From the NCBI RefSeq assembly GCF_014356525.2, contig NC_052508.1, positions 54,818,497 through 54,882,496 on the forward strand: DNA of 64,000 nucleotides, written 5' to 3'. Below, in pieces: positions 35,087 to 46,668 of this stretch. The position numbers and the translations under genes are program-made. The DNA comes from Nilaparvata lugens (taxonomy: Eukaryota > Arthropoda > Insecta > Hemiptera > Delphacidae). The first letter of the stretch is position 1, and each line of letters starts with the position of its first letter. The notes under the pieces are model-generated. The model made no database searches. It was not told the DNA's origin and saw only the letters and a program-made list of their open reading frames with translations.

Positions 35087-36580
35087 ACAAGAAAGTAGCC
35101 CTGAATTCATACGATTATGAAATAATAATATTATTGGATTCTCAATATTCATTTGTTTATGAACAGTATCATATCATTAATTATAACATGATAAGTGAAG
35201 TATTTACTAATTATCACTTTGAAAAAGAAGAAAGAACCGTGTCAGGGTGAATTTGCAAGAACGTGGTAATTATCAAAATGATAAATTGATCATTCCAAAG
35301 TTTCACCTCTCAAGATAAAACCACAGTTTGTCTGGAAGTATTGCTATTTTAATATACTATTGAAATGTGGCAGACGCTCACCGAATGTTCAATTTCATAG
35401 CTGAAACAAGAACAGAAATCTTATAAATAGTTTGGCAGGTTGAATAGACCTATAAAAACAAATTACTATTCTGAGATACTTCAGAATCAATCTATCGGCT
35501 CCGAACCCTTCCTTGATTCACTTAATAAACAGATGCACTCTCCTAAAAGTATCATCTCAACGGGACAGCCTTTTACTACCACGAGCATAAACTTGAAATT
35601 GGTAGTAACCATGATGGAGTCAGTAAGTAGTTCAAGTTTATTATTACAGAAGTGAAGATAAGAATTCTCACAACTGTTATCGCTATCTAAACTCTACCAT
35701 TTTACATGTACCGGGCATATTGCATGTGTTGGAAGTTGTCAAACTGATACTAAAGATTCAGATTTTAACTAAGCTTACTGTATGCATTGATGAAGATTTT
35801 ATTGATTTCAGAATTGATAACAAGTTTTTCGAACCAATATTTTCATCGTATTATGCTGCAACTGTAATTTACCAAGCTTTCAGCTTCACACAGATGAAAC
35901 ATTATTTATTATCAATTGATTGACTTCGAACAAAATATTCTAACAGTGCTCTGGCATTCAAATAGACTCCCTCGCCATAGCACTATTTTCTTAAATCAAT
36001 CATCTACTGTACTTCACAGAACTGAGTTAAAATCCAAGAAGATAGCCGCTCAGTTCGTAGCTCAATAATTTTTGCTGGTGTAAATTTTCTTGAAAATCAG
36101 AAATGACGAACCCTTCATGGATAAATTTTATACATATCATATTGACTTCAGATACTGTTGTTGGTGATATGTAGTGATATTTATCCATAATGAAACACTG
36201 GAATGTTGTCTAGAAGTATCACGAATGTATTGAAAAAATACATACAAGTTTCAATCATCAATGAAAAAATTCAAAACTCCAAAATTGTAGGTTAGAAAAC
36301 CAAGTAGTGTTGAAACCAGTATCGTTCCTATCAGCTAACCCAAATTTCAGTTTCACCTTTAACCACCCTACTGGGTGTCCTGTTCTACAATTTCAAAGTT
36401 TTGAATTTTAACTCTGTAGATGACACAAATGGTGTTTCGAAGTTTTGAAATTCCACACTGTAGTTGACACATAAATTTAAATTGTCAACAAATTTATAAA
36501 TTTGAGATATTTCTAGACAGCATCCCAGTTTTACATCATACATATTTACTTCTTCTTTTACAACAGACACTAACTTTCAG
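35087..36580. other. No supported gene; weak exon-like patches
   Basis: Two places have splice-like edges on the plus strand: a stretch ending ATGGAGTCA before GTAAGT at 35623, and an acceptor-like TTGATTTCAG before 35811 opening a short frame to 35923. Their phases do not match each other or the next candidate exon, so I do not call a gene. Confidence 0.35.
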
Positions 36581-36831
36581 GATTTGAATTAGAGGATAAG
36601 TTTACCAAATTATTGCAATTTGTTGCCATCCCACTTGAAAAATTATCAGAAAGGAAATCAAGAATTCAATTGAGAAGGGAGCTGCTGACTATTGATGCAT
36701 ATTCAGTGGAGGAGTTCAATGAATATTACAAACCTCAAGTTGGAGGTTTAAGAGGATGGCACACATTTTCTTGTGGTATAAATTTGACAAATCCAGATGC
36801 CTCTTTTATAGGAGGTCAGTGGATAAAATGA
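36581..36831 (+). CDS. Candidate terminal coding exon, unrecognised product
   Basis: An acceptor-like CTAACTTTCAG precedes 36581. Entered in phase 1 it encodes about 83 residues to a TGA at 36829-36831. The first part is charged and helix-like (FELEDKFTKLLQF, then EKLSERKSRIQLRRELL, AYSVEEFNEYY), the last part is not. Directly after the stop come AATAAA repeats (36833-36853), which could be a polyadenylation signal or just a simple repeat. I do not recognise a family. If coding ends earlier, GTTTAAG near 36745 is a possible donor. No matching upstream exon was found. Confidence 0.3.
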
Positions 36832-36861
36832 AATAAATGAATAAATAAATAAATTGTCTTG

Positions 36862-37062
36862 TCAAAACCGATGGAAGAACATTTCTCCATATGAGCTATG
36901 ATTCACATTTATTTTCCAAGTCCAATGATAAGACTTGTCATGGTATTGATTTCCTCTCATTGTAAATCTTCCAGTCTTTTGATATGAGAGACTCAATTCG
37001 ACATTGGAAGCTATCAGTTTGAAAGTAATATTGGTCTTTGGCCAAGATGTAGCCACTGACGA
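36862..37062 (-). CDS. Candidate terminal coding exon, unrecognised product
   Basis: On the minus strand a pyrimidine-rich acceptor (TTTCTCCTACTCTTCAG) precedes 37062 and a frame of 66 residues runs to a stop at 36862, starting SSVATSWPKTNITFKL. The frame is also open upstream to 37164 without splicing. It would be convergent with the plus-strand candidate at 36581-36831. No domain, signal peptide or membrane segment is recognised, and no AATAAA follows on this strand. Confidence 0.2.
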   Translation of the reverse strand, partial: SSVATSWPKTNITFKLIASNVELSLSYQKTGRFTMRGNQYHDKSYHWTWKINVNHSSYGEMFFHRF

Positions 37063-37840
37063 CTGAAGAGTAGGAGAAATGTGTGGGATGATCTTCCAAG
37101 CAATTTCGCAGCTTTTTTCAGCCAGCTGTGCTAAGAGGATTTCAAAATGCTTGAGGGCTTTCAATCGCTTATTGCGGTGGAGCGTGAAACTCAGCTAATT
37201 CAAGACGGAGACGGAGACGACGGAAGCGCCCTACAAGATTCGATTAGCGCGCAGGGGCGTTGCGCTGAAAAATTGCACCAAATTAAGGAAATGCTGGTCG
37301 CTAATCGGGGTTGATGGCCTCCGTTCCAACTCCTTCTAATCCTGCTGTTCTCAAACTGGGGGCTGCGAAACCGATGACAGGGCCACACAGAATAACCTAC
37401 CTTCTCGCCAGGTAGGCGTCAGCACAGAAGGAAAGTGATTAAATGAATAACTTTAGAATTTTCTTCAGTTTTAAATTTGAAACATTAATTCAATGTACTA
37501 TAGAGTACACAGGATTGAAGAAGATGAAGGTCGTGGTAGGAGTCAGCCTAGAAAAGAGATGTAATGGAACCAAATTTAATATTAGCTCAACTTTCAACTT
37601 TGTAACATTATTGCCTGTATTCTAGAATAATTATTATTAAATCTAATGGACCATTGAATCTGTATTAAATCCATAGGTTCAATCAAATATCCAATCGATC
37701 AGTCAATAATTCTATTCAATACAACACAAAATATACAGAATAAATCACAATACAAAACAACGCAATCAAATTACCAATTTCTAATAGAATACAAACAGCA
37801 GGCTTAATGGTGCTGAAAAGAGAGATAGAAGGAAAAATAC
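37063..37840. other. No gene recognised; GC-rich patch
   Basis: 37197-37400 is GC-rich for this window (GACGGAGACGGAGACGACGG near its start). It could be a relic exon or transposon piece; nothing specific is recognised. Confidence 0.4.
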
Positions 37841-38061
37841 CTATAGTGAAGTCAACGTTATAATGGCAGTGGATAAAGATAAAAGAAAAGCGATGCCGAT
37901 TCTCTGCATTAATTAATTATATTTCTACACTGTCAAAAAAATAATTGGCGTCGTTGTGGACCTAGAAAAGGATAGTATCACCGGCTTTTTCAAATGATAG
38001 ACTAGGATAGCAAAACCAAAGTTGATCAAATACTGTCATTATAGGGTGGACCTCACTATAG
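37841..38061. mobile_element. Terminal-inverted-repeat MITE, CTATAGTGAGGTCC family (221 bp)
   Basis: Left end CTATAGTGAAGTCAACGTTA then TAATGGCAGT; the right end is the complement of CTATAGTGAGGTCCACCCTA then TAATGACAGT. Half copies lie at 12884-12948 and 23388-23453, so at least three members occur in this window. Confidence 0.78.
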
Positions 38062-40495
38062 CTACCTATGGTTTCTTAAGTAATAGGTTGGTAGAGGGTA
38101 GAAAATTAAGGGATGAAGGGTGAAAAAGAGCGAAAAAAGAATAAAGGAAATATTGATAAGGGTCCTATGCATAGGGGACTAAGCATTGAGGACGGAGAAC
38201 CGAAAATATATTTCAAGAATAGTCCAAGTCCAGATGCAGATACCGTACCGTTATTCATGTCCTTAACAAAACAATTTGTAAAACGAATGGTTCAGTGAGA
38301 AGTTACTTGTAGAAGAGTTCAGAATCAAAAAAAACTACGAGATATTTGAGAATCCTTTTCTCAATCTGATCAAATAGGGTCTCAATCGATAAACTGTATC
38401 AACTAGAATTCATCTTCATTCCTATACTTCACTTGATAAAGAGACAATAAACAACTATTTAATGGAAATCAGTCCACCATGGTTGATGGACTATTTCCAC
38501 TCAGTGGGTGAATAAATAAGTTTACCAATATTCCACTCAATGAGAGACTATAAACAAGTTGTAAATCAAGAACTTGCTGGAACTAGACAATAGAACTTAC
38601 AGCAATCGTTTTACATGACAATGGCTTGCATGGCAGTTTTCAGTATGGTAACTTTCATGGTGGGTTAGGTACAAGAATAGTGTATAGATGTACAGCTGTA
38701 CAGCTGTACACTATCCTAAGGTTCAGTAGACATGTACAATAATTAATACTCGTGTATCGAGTGAAACAGAATCTGAAACAAGAATTTAACTTTAGCTCGT
38801 ATGAGGACTAGAACTTTGTGATTTAATATTCTCTCAGGCAGCTTTCATCAAGCTGGCAGTTGAATAAAACTGACTGAGCTGGAAAGGGTTTATAGAATCG
38901 ATGGCGAATGATAAATTCCTAGAAAAAGAATATCGTCAGGCCTGGGGAAATATTGTGAGAATGCATTCTGAACTCGGTTTGACAAAAAAGTACTCGGTTT
39001 GAAAATGCGGTTTAACAAAAAAAATGTATTTTCGTCTGATGCTTCAAAGAAAATGATTCATGCTAAAACATCATCCGTTGATAGCTTTTCTCAGATTTTC
39101 AATTCGTTATTCTGATATTTCCATCATGTTATAGACGGTGATCTATTTTGTCTGAATAATTAAAAAGAAGGTTCGAGTACTTAGCTGAAAAGCACTGATT
39201 AGACCACCAGGAGAAAAGGAAATTCTGTTAAGCATCAATCAAATTAAATTACAATGGACCAAAAATGAAGTTATCGTTCGTATTCCTGGAATCCATGTTT
39301 CATTGATCATTTTTCAGTATTAGAAAACAAACTTTGTAAAAACACTGAAAAACTGAATCCTGGATCTGATTCTAAATTCTATTTTAATCAATCGAGTCAG
39401 GTTTAAATAACATGAGACAGAATGAAATAATAGTACTTTTTGATTTTCATGATGATTGAAGATTAGAGTTCTATTGTTTCAACTGATTCAACTTGGACTT
39501 GTAATGAGTTGAATTTAATTGTTAACTGGAACATAACGTTCTATAAACTTCTATAAACTTACTGCCTGGCAATGATTTTCAATACTCAGTCAACTGTCAG
39601 TGTTTTATGCAATAATTTCCATGAGGAAAAATATTATAATCAAGGATTTCATTCCTGAAAGGAGTGAACTGACCTCCAATGAAGGGGAAAATTGGATTTC
39701 AAAATGGAGCTCAACTTTATTCTCTCCCAATCATTTTTATGTTTCATGTTTTTTCACAAATATAATATAGATAAATAAATGAATCATAAATTGGAAATCA
39801 TAACAGGTATGAAAATGAACCCTAATATGTTTCACAGTCTCATATTCAAAATGATTCGTGAAACGATTAGATGTGTTGATCAGGAGAAACGAGGCTTTCG
39901 TAAAATTCTCCACTCCACCCTCGATAAGAAGAATCCATGCAGATATTCTTCTGTATTGAAATTAGATGGAAGTAACAAATCGTAGTTGAGGAGAATATTT
40001 TTAATAATACGAATCCAAAGAGTAACAGACAACAGGTCTGATTTGATTATTCCTATTCCCCATCACATAGAGAATATTAAATAGGCCTCACTAGAATCAA
40101 TTCACCATAAATTTCCGGCTGGTTATCAATTGCACATTCAATCTTGCTAGTATCTAGCTGCTCTGATAACAAGCACCTTACAGGCAAACATTTTCCTACC
40201 ATAACAAGCACCTTCCACAAAAAGTATTGTAATCAACAATTCAATAGCTCTGAATGGAACAGAAAAACTGAGTTTTGAAATGGAGCTCAACTTTTTTCTC
40301 TCCCAATCATTTTTCCATTTTCCCTGTGTTTTTGGATGAATGAACGGATTATACATTGGAAATCATACTCACGATGCAAATGAAGCCTTCTTGCATCACT
40401 TCCAGTTTGCAATCTCTCCTCTTCAACTGAGCAATACTGATTGTGGGAAATACTCCACTTTAATCAAACACAACAAAGAGTATAACAGAGGCTTT
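38062..40495. other. No gene recognised; one short direct-repeat pair
   Basis: AT-rich. The stretch at 39696-39739 (TGGAGCTCAACTTTATTCTC, TCCCAATCATTTTT) recurs at 40274-40316 in the same orientation, with weaker similarity after it (ATTGGAAATCATA). At 38690-38715 the motif GTACAGCT is tandemly repeated. Confidence 0.5.
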
Positions 40496-40565
40496 ATATG
40501 AATAAAAATAGAAATCTAAGTACCATTTTTAAAATTGTTTACTCACAACATATTTCGGCTATATA
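40496..40565 (-). repeat. Fragment of the GTCCGAAACATGT palindrome family
   Basis: Carries AAATAGAAATCTAAGTACC, then AATTGTTTACTCACAACATA and TTTCGG, matching one half unit of the 11.6-12.2 kb element. It abuts the GC-rich element that follows. Confidence 0.55.
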
Positions 40566-40572
40566 ATGCCAC

Positions 40573-40779
40573 TAGCCGTCAGGCTCGCTTCGCTCGCCAT
40601 ATCCGTCTAGCCAGGGGGCTTCGCCCCCTGGACCCCCAAAAATTAGATCTGCAGGCTCGCTTCGCTCGCCTGCATTTTTCATTTGAGCATTTTCATCATA
40701 TGTTAGGACAATCCAGTCGGGGGTCCAGACTAAACGTCAGGCTAAACGGATATGGCGAGCGAAGCGAGCCTGACGGCTA
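40573..40779. mobile_element. GC-rich inverted-repeat element built of hairpins (207 bp)
   Basis: Perfect ~29-bp terminal inverted repeats start TAGCCGTCAGGCTCGCTTCG and end CCATATCCGT. Inside are further self-complementary blocks: CCAGGGGGCTTCGCCCCCTGG-type (40612-40632) and a CAGGCTCGCTTCG...CGCCTG block. It is far more GC-rich than the flanks and inserted in or next to a palindrome-family fragment. The 82-codon frame across it is an artefact of the repeats. Confidence 0.8.
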
Positions 40780-41129
40780 CTAATATAATATTCCCAGGAT
40801 TGAAGTAGCAGTGCCCAATCAATTTTTCCGCGATAAATGCATTTAAATCTTCAACTTGGTGCCAACCTAACAAAATCAACTCAACTTAATGCCAACCTGA
40901 CAAAATTATTAATTCAGTTGCCAGTTAACAACTGTTTCGAAGAGGGACTCTATCTAGATTATAGTTCTATAGTAACATATGATATGGAAATTTCAATTAT
41001 AATTAATTAAGAGATTGGGAGAAGAAGAATATACATGCTAAAAGACGAACTTCAAACCCTTCAAAACAACCCTTATAGTTAAAATATTGCCAAAAGATTT
41101 CTTAGTGCGCCTCTAAAGGGCCAACTGAA

Positions 41130-41270
41130 CATACCTACCAAATTTGAACGTTTTTGGTCCGGTAGATTTTTAGTTCTGCGAGTGAGTGAGTGAGTGAGTG
41201 AGTGAGTCAGTCAGTCAGTCAGTCAGTCAGTGAGTGAGTGCCATTTCGCTTTTATATATATAGATTATCA
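41130..41270 (+). mobile_element. Probable non-LTR or SINE 3' tail with tetranucleotide microsatellite
   Basis: AAATTTGAACGTTTTTGG, GGTAGATTTTTAGTTCTGCG, then (GAGT)n/(CAGT)n at 41179-41240 and GCCATTTCGCTTTTATATA. Similar endings are common in arthropod retroposons from general knowledge; assignment to a clade is not possible from the tail alone. Confidence 0.5.
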
Positions 41271-41931
41271 AGTACTTGATTTATATTTATATTCAAGATT
41301 AGTAAGTTTTCCCTAACGGGAAAAAAGACAGATGCTTATTGTATTTTATCGAGTATTCATTGAAAAACATACTTTTTCAATAATGATGTGAAAGACACCG
41401 TCTTCCACACTAGAATACCATTAGCAAAAAAAATTACTTGACATTCATATTGCTCTGTTACTGAATTTGTTCTGAAAACAATAAATTTAATTTGATTTGA
41501 ACAAGATAACAAAATCTTTTCAACTTAATACAATGAAAACCACAGCTCGAGGGGTGAGGCTCCATTTTAGGGCTAATGTTGACAGAGCTACTACGATCAG
41601 TAGCCTACACTGTTAATGAACAGGTGATAATGGTTATCATGTACAAAATAATGATGATTGGCTTCAGTTCAAACAACGCCTATAGTTGAGAAACAAATCA
41701 CGCGATCTAGAATTAATTACAGCGGTTGTAATGTAAGGTAATGACATTTTTAAGCCGCAACCAACTTGTTACGGTTTCTTTGTCGAGTGATTTCTATTAT
41801 GTCAATTATTGCTAAGATGTGAGAAGCTTCTGAGACTATTATGAATAGACCAAAGTTAGTACTAACGTTGTAAATAGACTACTTATTGAAACTTATGGAT
41901 ACTTTGTATGTATGATGACTGATATCATATA

Positions 41932-42119
41932 CGAGCAGGTAACCCGTGCTCCGCAAGGGTCTAATTGAGAGCTTAACTAACTGAAAACTTGACGTACTGA
42001 AATCTTGAAGAATTCAAAATCCTCGGTAAATTAAGAATCTTAGTTAAGTGTTCATGACACGATGCGTCATTCGTGAGTTTCCTTGTATAATCTAATCCTT
42101 TCCTTTATTATAATATAGA
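41932..42119 (-). mobile_element. Helitron-like non-autonomous element, copy 3 (188 bp)
   Basis: On the minus strand starts after A with TCTATATTATAATAAAGGAA, contains a short version of the family body (AATGACGCATCG), then GACCCTTGCGGAGCACGGGT hairpin and ends CTCG in place of CTAG. It is shorter than copies 1 and 2 by ~40 bp of internal deletion. Confidence 0.65.
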
Positions 42120-43480
42120 TGAAGATTTTATTGAACTCTAATCGTTCTCAACAGCTTCTGGAAACACGTGACTGCTCCTCGAATCACTCCCAGAACTGTC
42201 GGAATAATGATGCAATAATTATAGTACCTCGGAAACTGTTGAAAAGCTCCCCCCAGGCATTATGATCCTGAACTGAAACCTTTAACCCGAAATACGTCAC
42301 TGTCAACCCACCTCCCTTTATAACTTTCTAATCGGTTCTCGGAACTCAATTCAAACAGTTCATGATGGACTATTACCGACTTTCCATTGACAATAATTAT
42401 TGATTGATAGAATGTAGCTATCATCCTATGATAAGTGATTTCTCGAGAACAAACCTCACTCTCTCTGGAGTTCCTCCAAAATAACATAATCAAGGTAATG
42501 GTGCAGTTGCAAAGGAAATATCGAGGATATTTCGGGACAACCAGAAGTTTGGAGTTGTATGAGAAATGTGGCTATCTGTTACAGTTAGGAACTTTGACCA
42601 AAACTCATCGAGATGACAGGAGCTCTCAGTACTGGTCTACTTTGTCAAGCTTTGTTGCTGAGTAACGTGCAAACGATACCTTTTCACTAAAACCTCAACT
42701 ATGCGTCCTATTTTCGTACGCTGAAAAGTGAAAGATGACGTTATACCCACCTCTCTGTTCATCTCTCTGCTCTTGACACTATTCTTTATTGTCGGCTACT
42801 CATATTTAGAAATTCATGGTGGTGTGAAGTATTATGACAAGCATTAATCACTTTTGTCAAGGACACTTGAAGTGACCCAGCTGTCAGATGAAATTGAGAA
42901 CCTCAATAAACAGAAAATAACCGACCGTGGGGGACCGCACGTGGAAGCTAATATGGATTTTGTAAATTTTCAGTTAAAAAAGTGTTGAGATTTTGATAGC
43001 TACCCATTATTTACGCTGAGCAGTTCAAACTATTTCCAGGAACAAATCGAAGCTTGTCCACATCTCAAACCCGAAGCTCGGTGCACAGTAGAGTAATTTA
43101 TATGAAGCATGATTGAATAATTAGTTATTTGAAAATGCAGATAATACTTCTGAAGGTTTTTAATTTTTTAGAGTGTTTAATACACTCAATATCGGGGCAC
43201 CGAGCTTCGCTCGTTGTTTATTGATAAACAGAGCACAATTCTTAAAAAATCTTGATAGGCCTAGATATGGGCTTCTCCAATAACTCTTGTAATTCAATAA
43301 ATAATAAATATATATATAAATGATATTTATACTAGAGAGATGAGGAATATAAAATAAATTGCACACCATGAAAATTTTACACATATATTGTACAAATAAT
43401 GCAAAGATCAGTCGAGGCAAAAAATATATATAGAGCGATAAAAAAAAATATAATATAAAAATAGAACAATATTTGAAATC
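42120..43480. other. No gene recognised
   Basis: Short overlapping frames at 42260-42493 (minus) and 42435-42665 (plus) have no recognisable domain. At 43075-43090 and 43195-43215 the motif CACCGAGCTTCG occurs in inverted orientation, flanking ~110 bp. Confidence 0.45.
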
Positions 43481-44334
43481 AATAAAAATATCACAGGCTA
43501 ACTTTATATTCTAGATTTATGGCACGAATCATTACCATGTGCCTTTATCTTGAAATCATATGCAATCTTTGGCATGTAGCTGTGACATGTACTTGCTAAT
43601 ACTTGTCGGCTTGGATAATTCAATCATAAATATGTGCTCTAAAATCAGCTTGATAAATTAGCCACTAATAATCCAAATATATCTATATATTAAAATCTCT
43701 AGTATTTAGTAGATTTATTTGTATCGAATATATATTTTTATCTCAGGGTGCAAAATTCGGCACCTGACGGAATAGGTAGAGCCATTCATCTAGTGAATTA
43801 GAACTATGATAAATTATCGCAAATTGTATTGCAAAAAATTAAATATTGTATGCATATGTTTTAATAGCCTAGATTTCGTACTTCTTTGATTAAACAGAAA
43901 TTTCTAAAATATTGATCTATATATTTTTCTTTCAATTAGATACCTTTAATACTAATTTTTACTTGCGCAAGTATTAATCTTATTAATTTCTTAATTTATA
44001 ATAACCCTTTCGGCGAGCTAGCTTTGATCATCAGATTATTTCGAAGCACTAGGGAGCCCATCACTAAATTCAAATTTAAATCACTCACGTGTCGAAAATC
44101 TTCTTGTAAGCCGCCGATGTCGATCCAACTCCATGTGGTCCGGGAATATGGTAGCCGGAATCGTCTCCTCCAAGGGGTTATAAATTTAATTAAAAATGAA
44201 AATGACTTCTGCTTCACAATAGCATCACGAAGTCTTTTAAGAAATTAAATAATTTACTTTAACTTTAATTTTTACAAAATTATTAATAAGGTACTTCGCT
44301 CTAAAATATTTGGGGTCCTCTTATGGTGGCATCT

Positions 44335-44370
44335 GGCTGGCGAGTCGGCTGGCGAGTCGGCTGGCGAGTG
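44335..44370 (+). repeat. 12-bp minisatellite, three units
   Basis: GGCTGGCGAGTC repeated three times, the last ending GTG. It lies within a GC-rich patch of the region above. Confidence 0.95.
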
Positions 44371-45167
44371 CTGGTTCTTCCTTCTCAAGTTTTACAGATC
44401 CTCCTTCCGACTTTCAAATTAGCATAAAATTTAAATATCTCAATCCTCCGCCATTAAATTCAAATAGATCTTACAAAAAATGCCAAGATATTGCTTAGAT
44501 TATATGATTAATAATTTCTTTGCATTCGAGCTATATTGATAACATAGATTACACAAATTTTTACACGAAATCTACTACAATTATATAAATATATATAAAT
44601 ATTTTTGAATTGGCCTACAGTTGCCGCCTATTAACTGCCGTTTTACTATTGGTGCATGCAAATTTTATTAGGTATTCATGCGCCTGGTAACTCTTATTTC
44701 CTGAATACATTAAATTATTTTTATTTGGTTTTATAATTCTGTCTCTCTCCCTCACATCTTCTGTTATCGACAGAAAACGAAATTATCATCTGTTTTTCCA
44801 ATGATGAATAATTATGATTCTTTTCATGTCCTTCAGCGACTTTTCCCAAGGATGGGACCTAGTGAAATCGAGTTTTTATATCATAAAGCTACTATGTTCT
44901 AAATTTCTTGAAAATTGTTAGAGCCGTTTCCGGGATCCGTTGGACATACATAACCAGATAACCATATACAGAAATTGCTCGCTTAATATAATAGGATATA
45001 AATTCCATCATGTTTCACGCTTGAACTGACAACAGCTGTGCATCAAATATGAACTTTTCTGAGTCGTTCTTAAATTACCCTTCTATCGCATCCCTATCGT
45101 TGAAATCATAATAACACGAAATTGATGTGAGAGTAGGTGAATTAGCACGTCTCTCGTCTCCAAAATC

Positions 45168-45312
45168 AAGCAGCTGTCTGATTGGTCAGTCGTAATTTTA
45201 CTTTCATAGCCTTCCACCAATAAGAAGCAAGCAGCACGAGAACGTCACATGCAAGTCATTGTCGAACGAGACTGATCGTTGAGTTTGGGGCGAGGCTTAT
45301 GTCAATGGTTCT
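45168..45312 (-). repeat. CCAAT-rich interspersed repeat, copy B
   Basis: Reverse-complement homologue of 17850-17975: minus-strand GCCTCGCCCC, CAACGATCAGTCTCG, GCTGCTTGCTTCTTATTGGT, ACTGACCAATCAGACAGCTG. The middle holds a ~15-bp insertion relative to copy A. Confidence 0.6.
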
Positions 45313-46176
45313 TCCTTTCTTCGCTAGATTTAGTCTACTCTAAATTATGATTGAAATAGAAAACTTATTGTATTCTTGAAGGACGACAATATCTATGGAG
45401 ATAAAGTGTTGAAGCAATCAACAGTGATGAGGCCTGCTAATAGTTTTATATGATTTTAGGAGGGTAGCTCTTACTAAATTCGGGGCGATAAACAATTGGG
45501 CCTAGGGGCGCCAAATTGATAAATCCGGCGTTGGTCTGGAATCAACCAATCAATATTAATATCTCAATGGTATCTCAATAACTCAAATATTCGATTTTGT
45601 GAATAATCTGCTCAAGTGATTATTGCATAATAACTACGAAATGAGCGTCAGTAAATGGTTGATTTCTATCGCCCTGTTGAAGTCTGGAATTTTCACGAGG
45701 ACAACATTTCCCTCTCTGAATTGCAACGAGAATTGTGGGCGGCGTAGCGGCGTATTTCCTCTTTGTTCAACGGTCCATTAGGCGACAATAATTCAGGGGC
45801 GCAAAGAGGTTGGCTCGGTCTCTCTAATCCTATCTCCAGTCCAATATCAAAGAAATCTACCCAAGATGAGAGATAAATGCAGACACAATTCGTTCTTCCA
45901 GACTCTATAACTTTGGGCAGATCGTTTTCCATTATTTCCGTGCAGCAGTAATGGATTTTCCCTGCGTAATCCGATTTTCCATTTTGCGTAAACATTATTT
46001 CTGAGCATTCATTGTGACCGAGCTTTTCGGTTAAAGCACTCCAACAATTTAATCTTTCTGGGTAGTAATTATGGACAATAATAACTCAATATTGTTGGTT
46101 TCTCGTTTTTCGAAATGTTCTAGTATACCCTCGAATTATATCGAATTTCTTCCTGGTAAGTGAATCACTCAATTTA

Positions 46177-46668
46177 ATTTGAATGAACAATATTAGATAT
46201 TTTTATATCAAGCATTTGAAAATATTTTATATCTGTTGATATTTTGTTCTTCGTTGTTATACTAGAGATGAATTGAGTTTTACTATTCTAGTACTGTGAC
46301 AAAAAATAGAATCTTTCAATTTCAACTATTTCCCAGTTTGCATCATCCCCGATTCCTCTTCTTAATTCAGGTATCAATATTCATGTTGAGATAAACTCAT
46401 CAACTGTCCCTAAAATAAAGAAATTTGAATGAACGATATTAGATATTTTCATATTAAGCATTTGAAAATATTTTATAACTATTGATATTTTGTTCTTCGT
46501 TGGTATACCAACGATGAATTAAGTTTTACTATTCTAGTACTATGACAAAAATAGAATCTTTCAATTTCAACTATTTTCCAGTTTGAATCATCCCGATTTC
46601 TCTATTGAATTCAGATATTGCTTTTTATTCGAAATAAACTCATCAACTGTCCCAAAAATAAAGTAATC
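46177..46668 (+). repeat. 246-bp tandem duplication, two units
   Basis: Units 46177-46422 and 46423-46668 share ATTTGAATGAAC, TATTAGATATTTT, AAGCATTTGAAAATATTTTA, GTTTTACTATTCTAGTAC and ATAAACTCATCAACTGTCCC. They differ by scattered substitutions and small indels. Non-coding. Confidence 0.85.

Larger units (their letters stand above)
43480..46080. other. Unusual region, possibly a degraded retroelement
   Basis: Very AT-rich blocks alternate with GC-rich ones (44085-44180, 44310-44420, 45500-45540, 45720-45960). TTTGGGGTCCTCTTATGGTG at about 44309 and, on the minus strand, TTGGCGCCCCTAGGCCCAA at about 45500-45520 look vaguely like primer-binding sites of LTR retroelements. A 100-codon minus frame at 45693-45995 has no domain I recognise. 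A non-LTR-type tail (GTTAGAGCCGTTTCCGGGAT to GAAATTGCTCGCTTAATATA) occupies 44853-45000. No reverse transcriptase or integrase motif is seen. Confidence 0.25.

Noticed and set aside
43480..44600. Mitochondrial DNA insertion (NUMT) because of extreme AT content
   Set aside because: No mitochondrial protein, rRNA or tRNA sequence recognised in any frame.
45693..45995. 100-codon minus-strand frame
   Set aside because: Reads as mixed composition with no motif of reverse transcriptase, integrase, protease or gag; noted only as part of an odd region.
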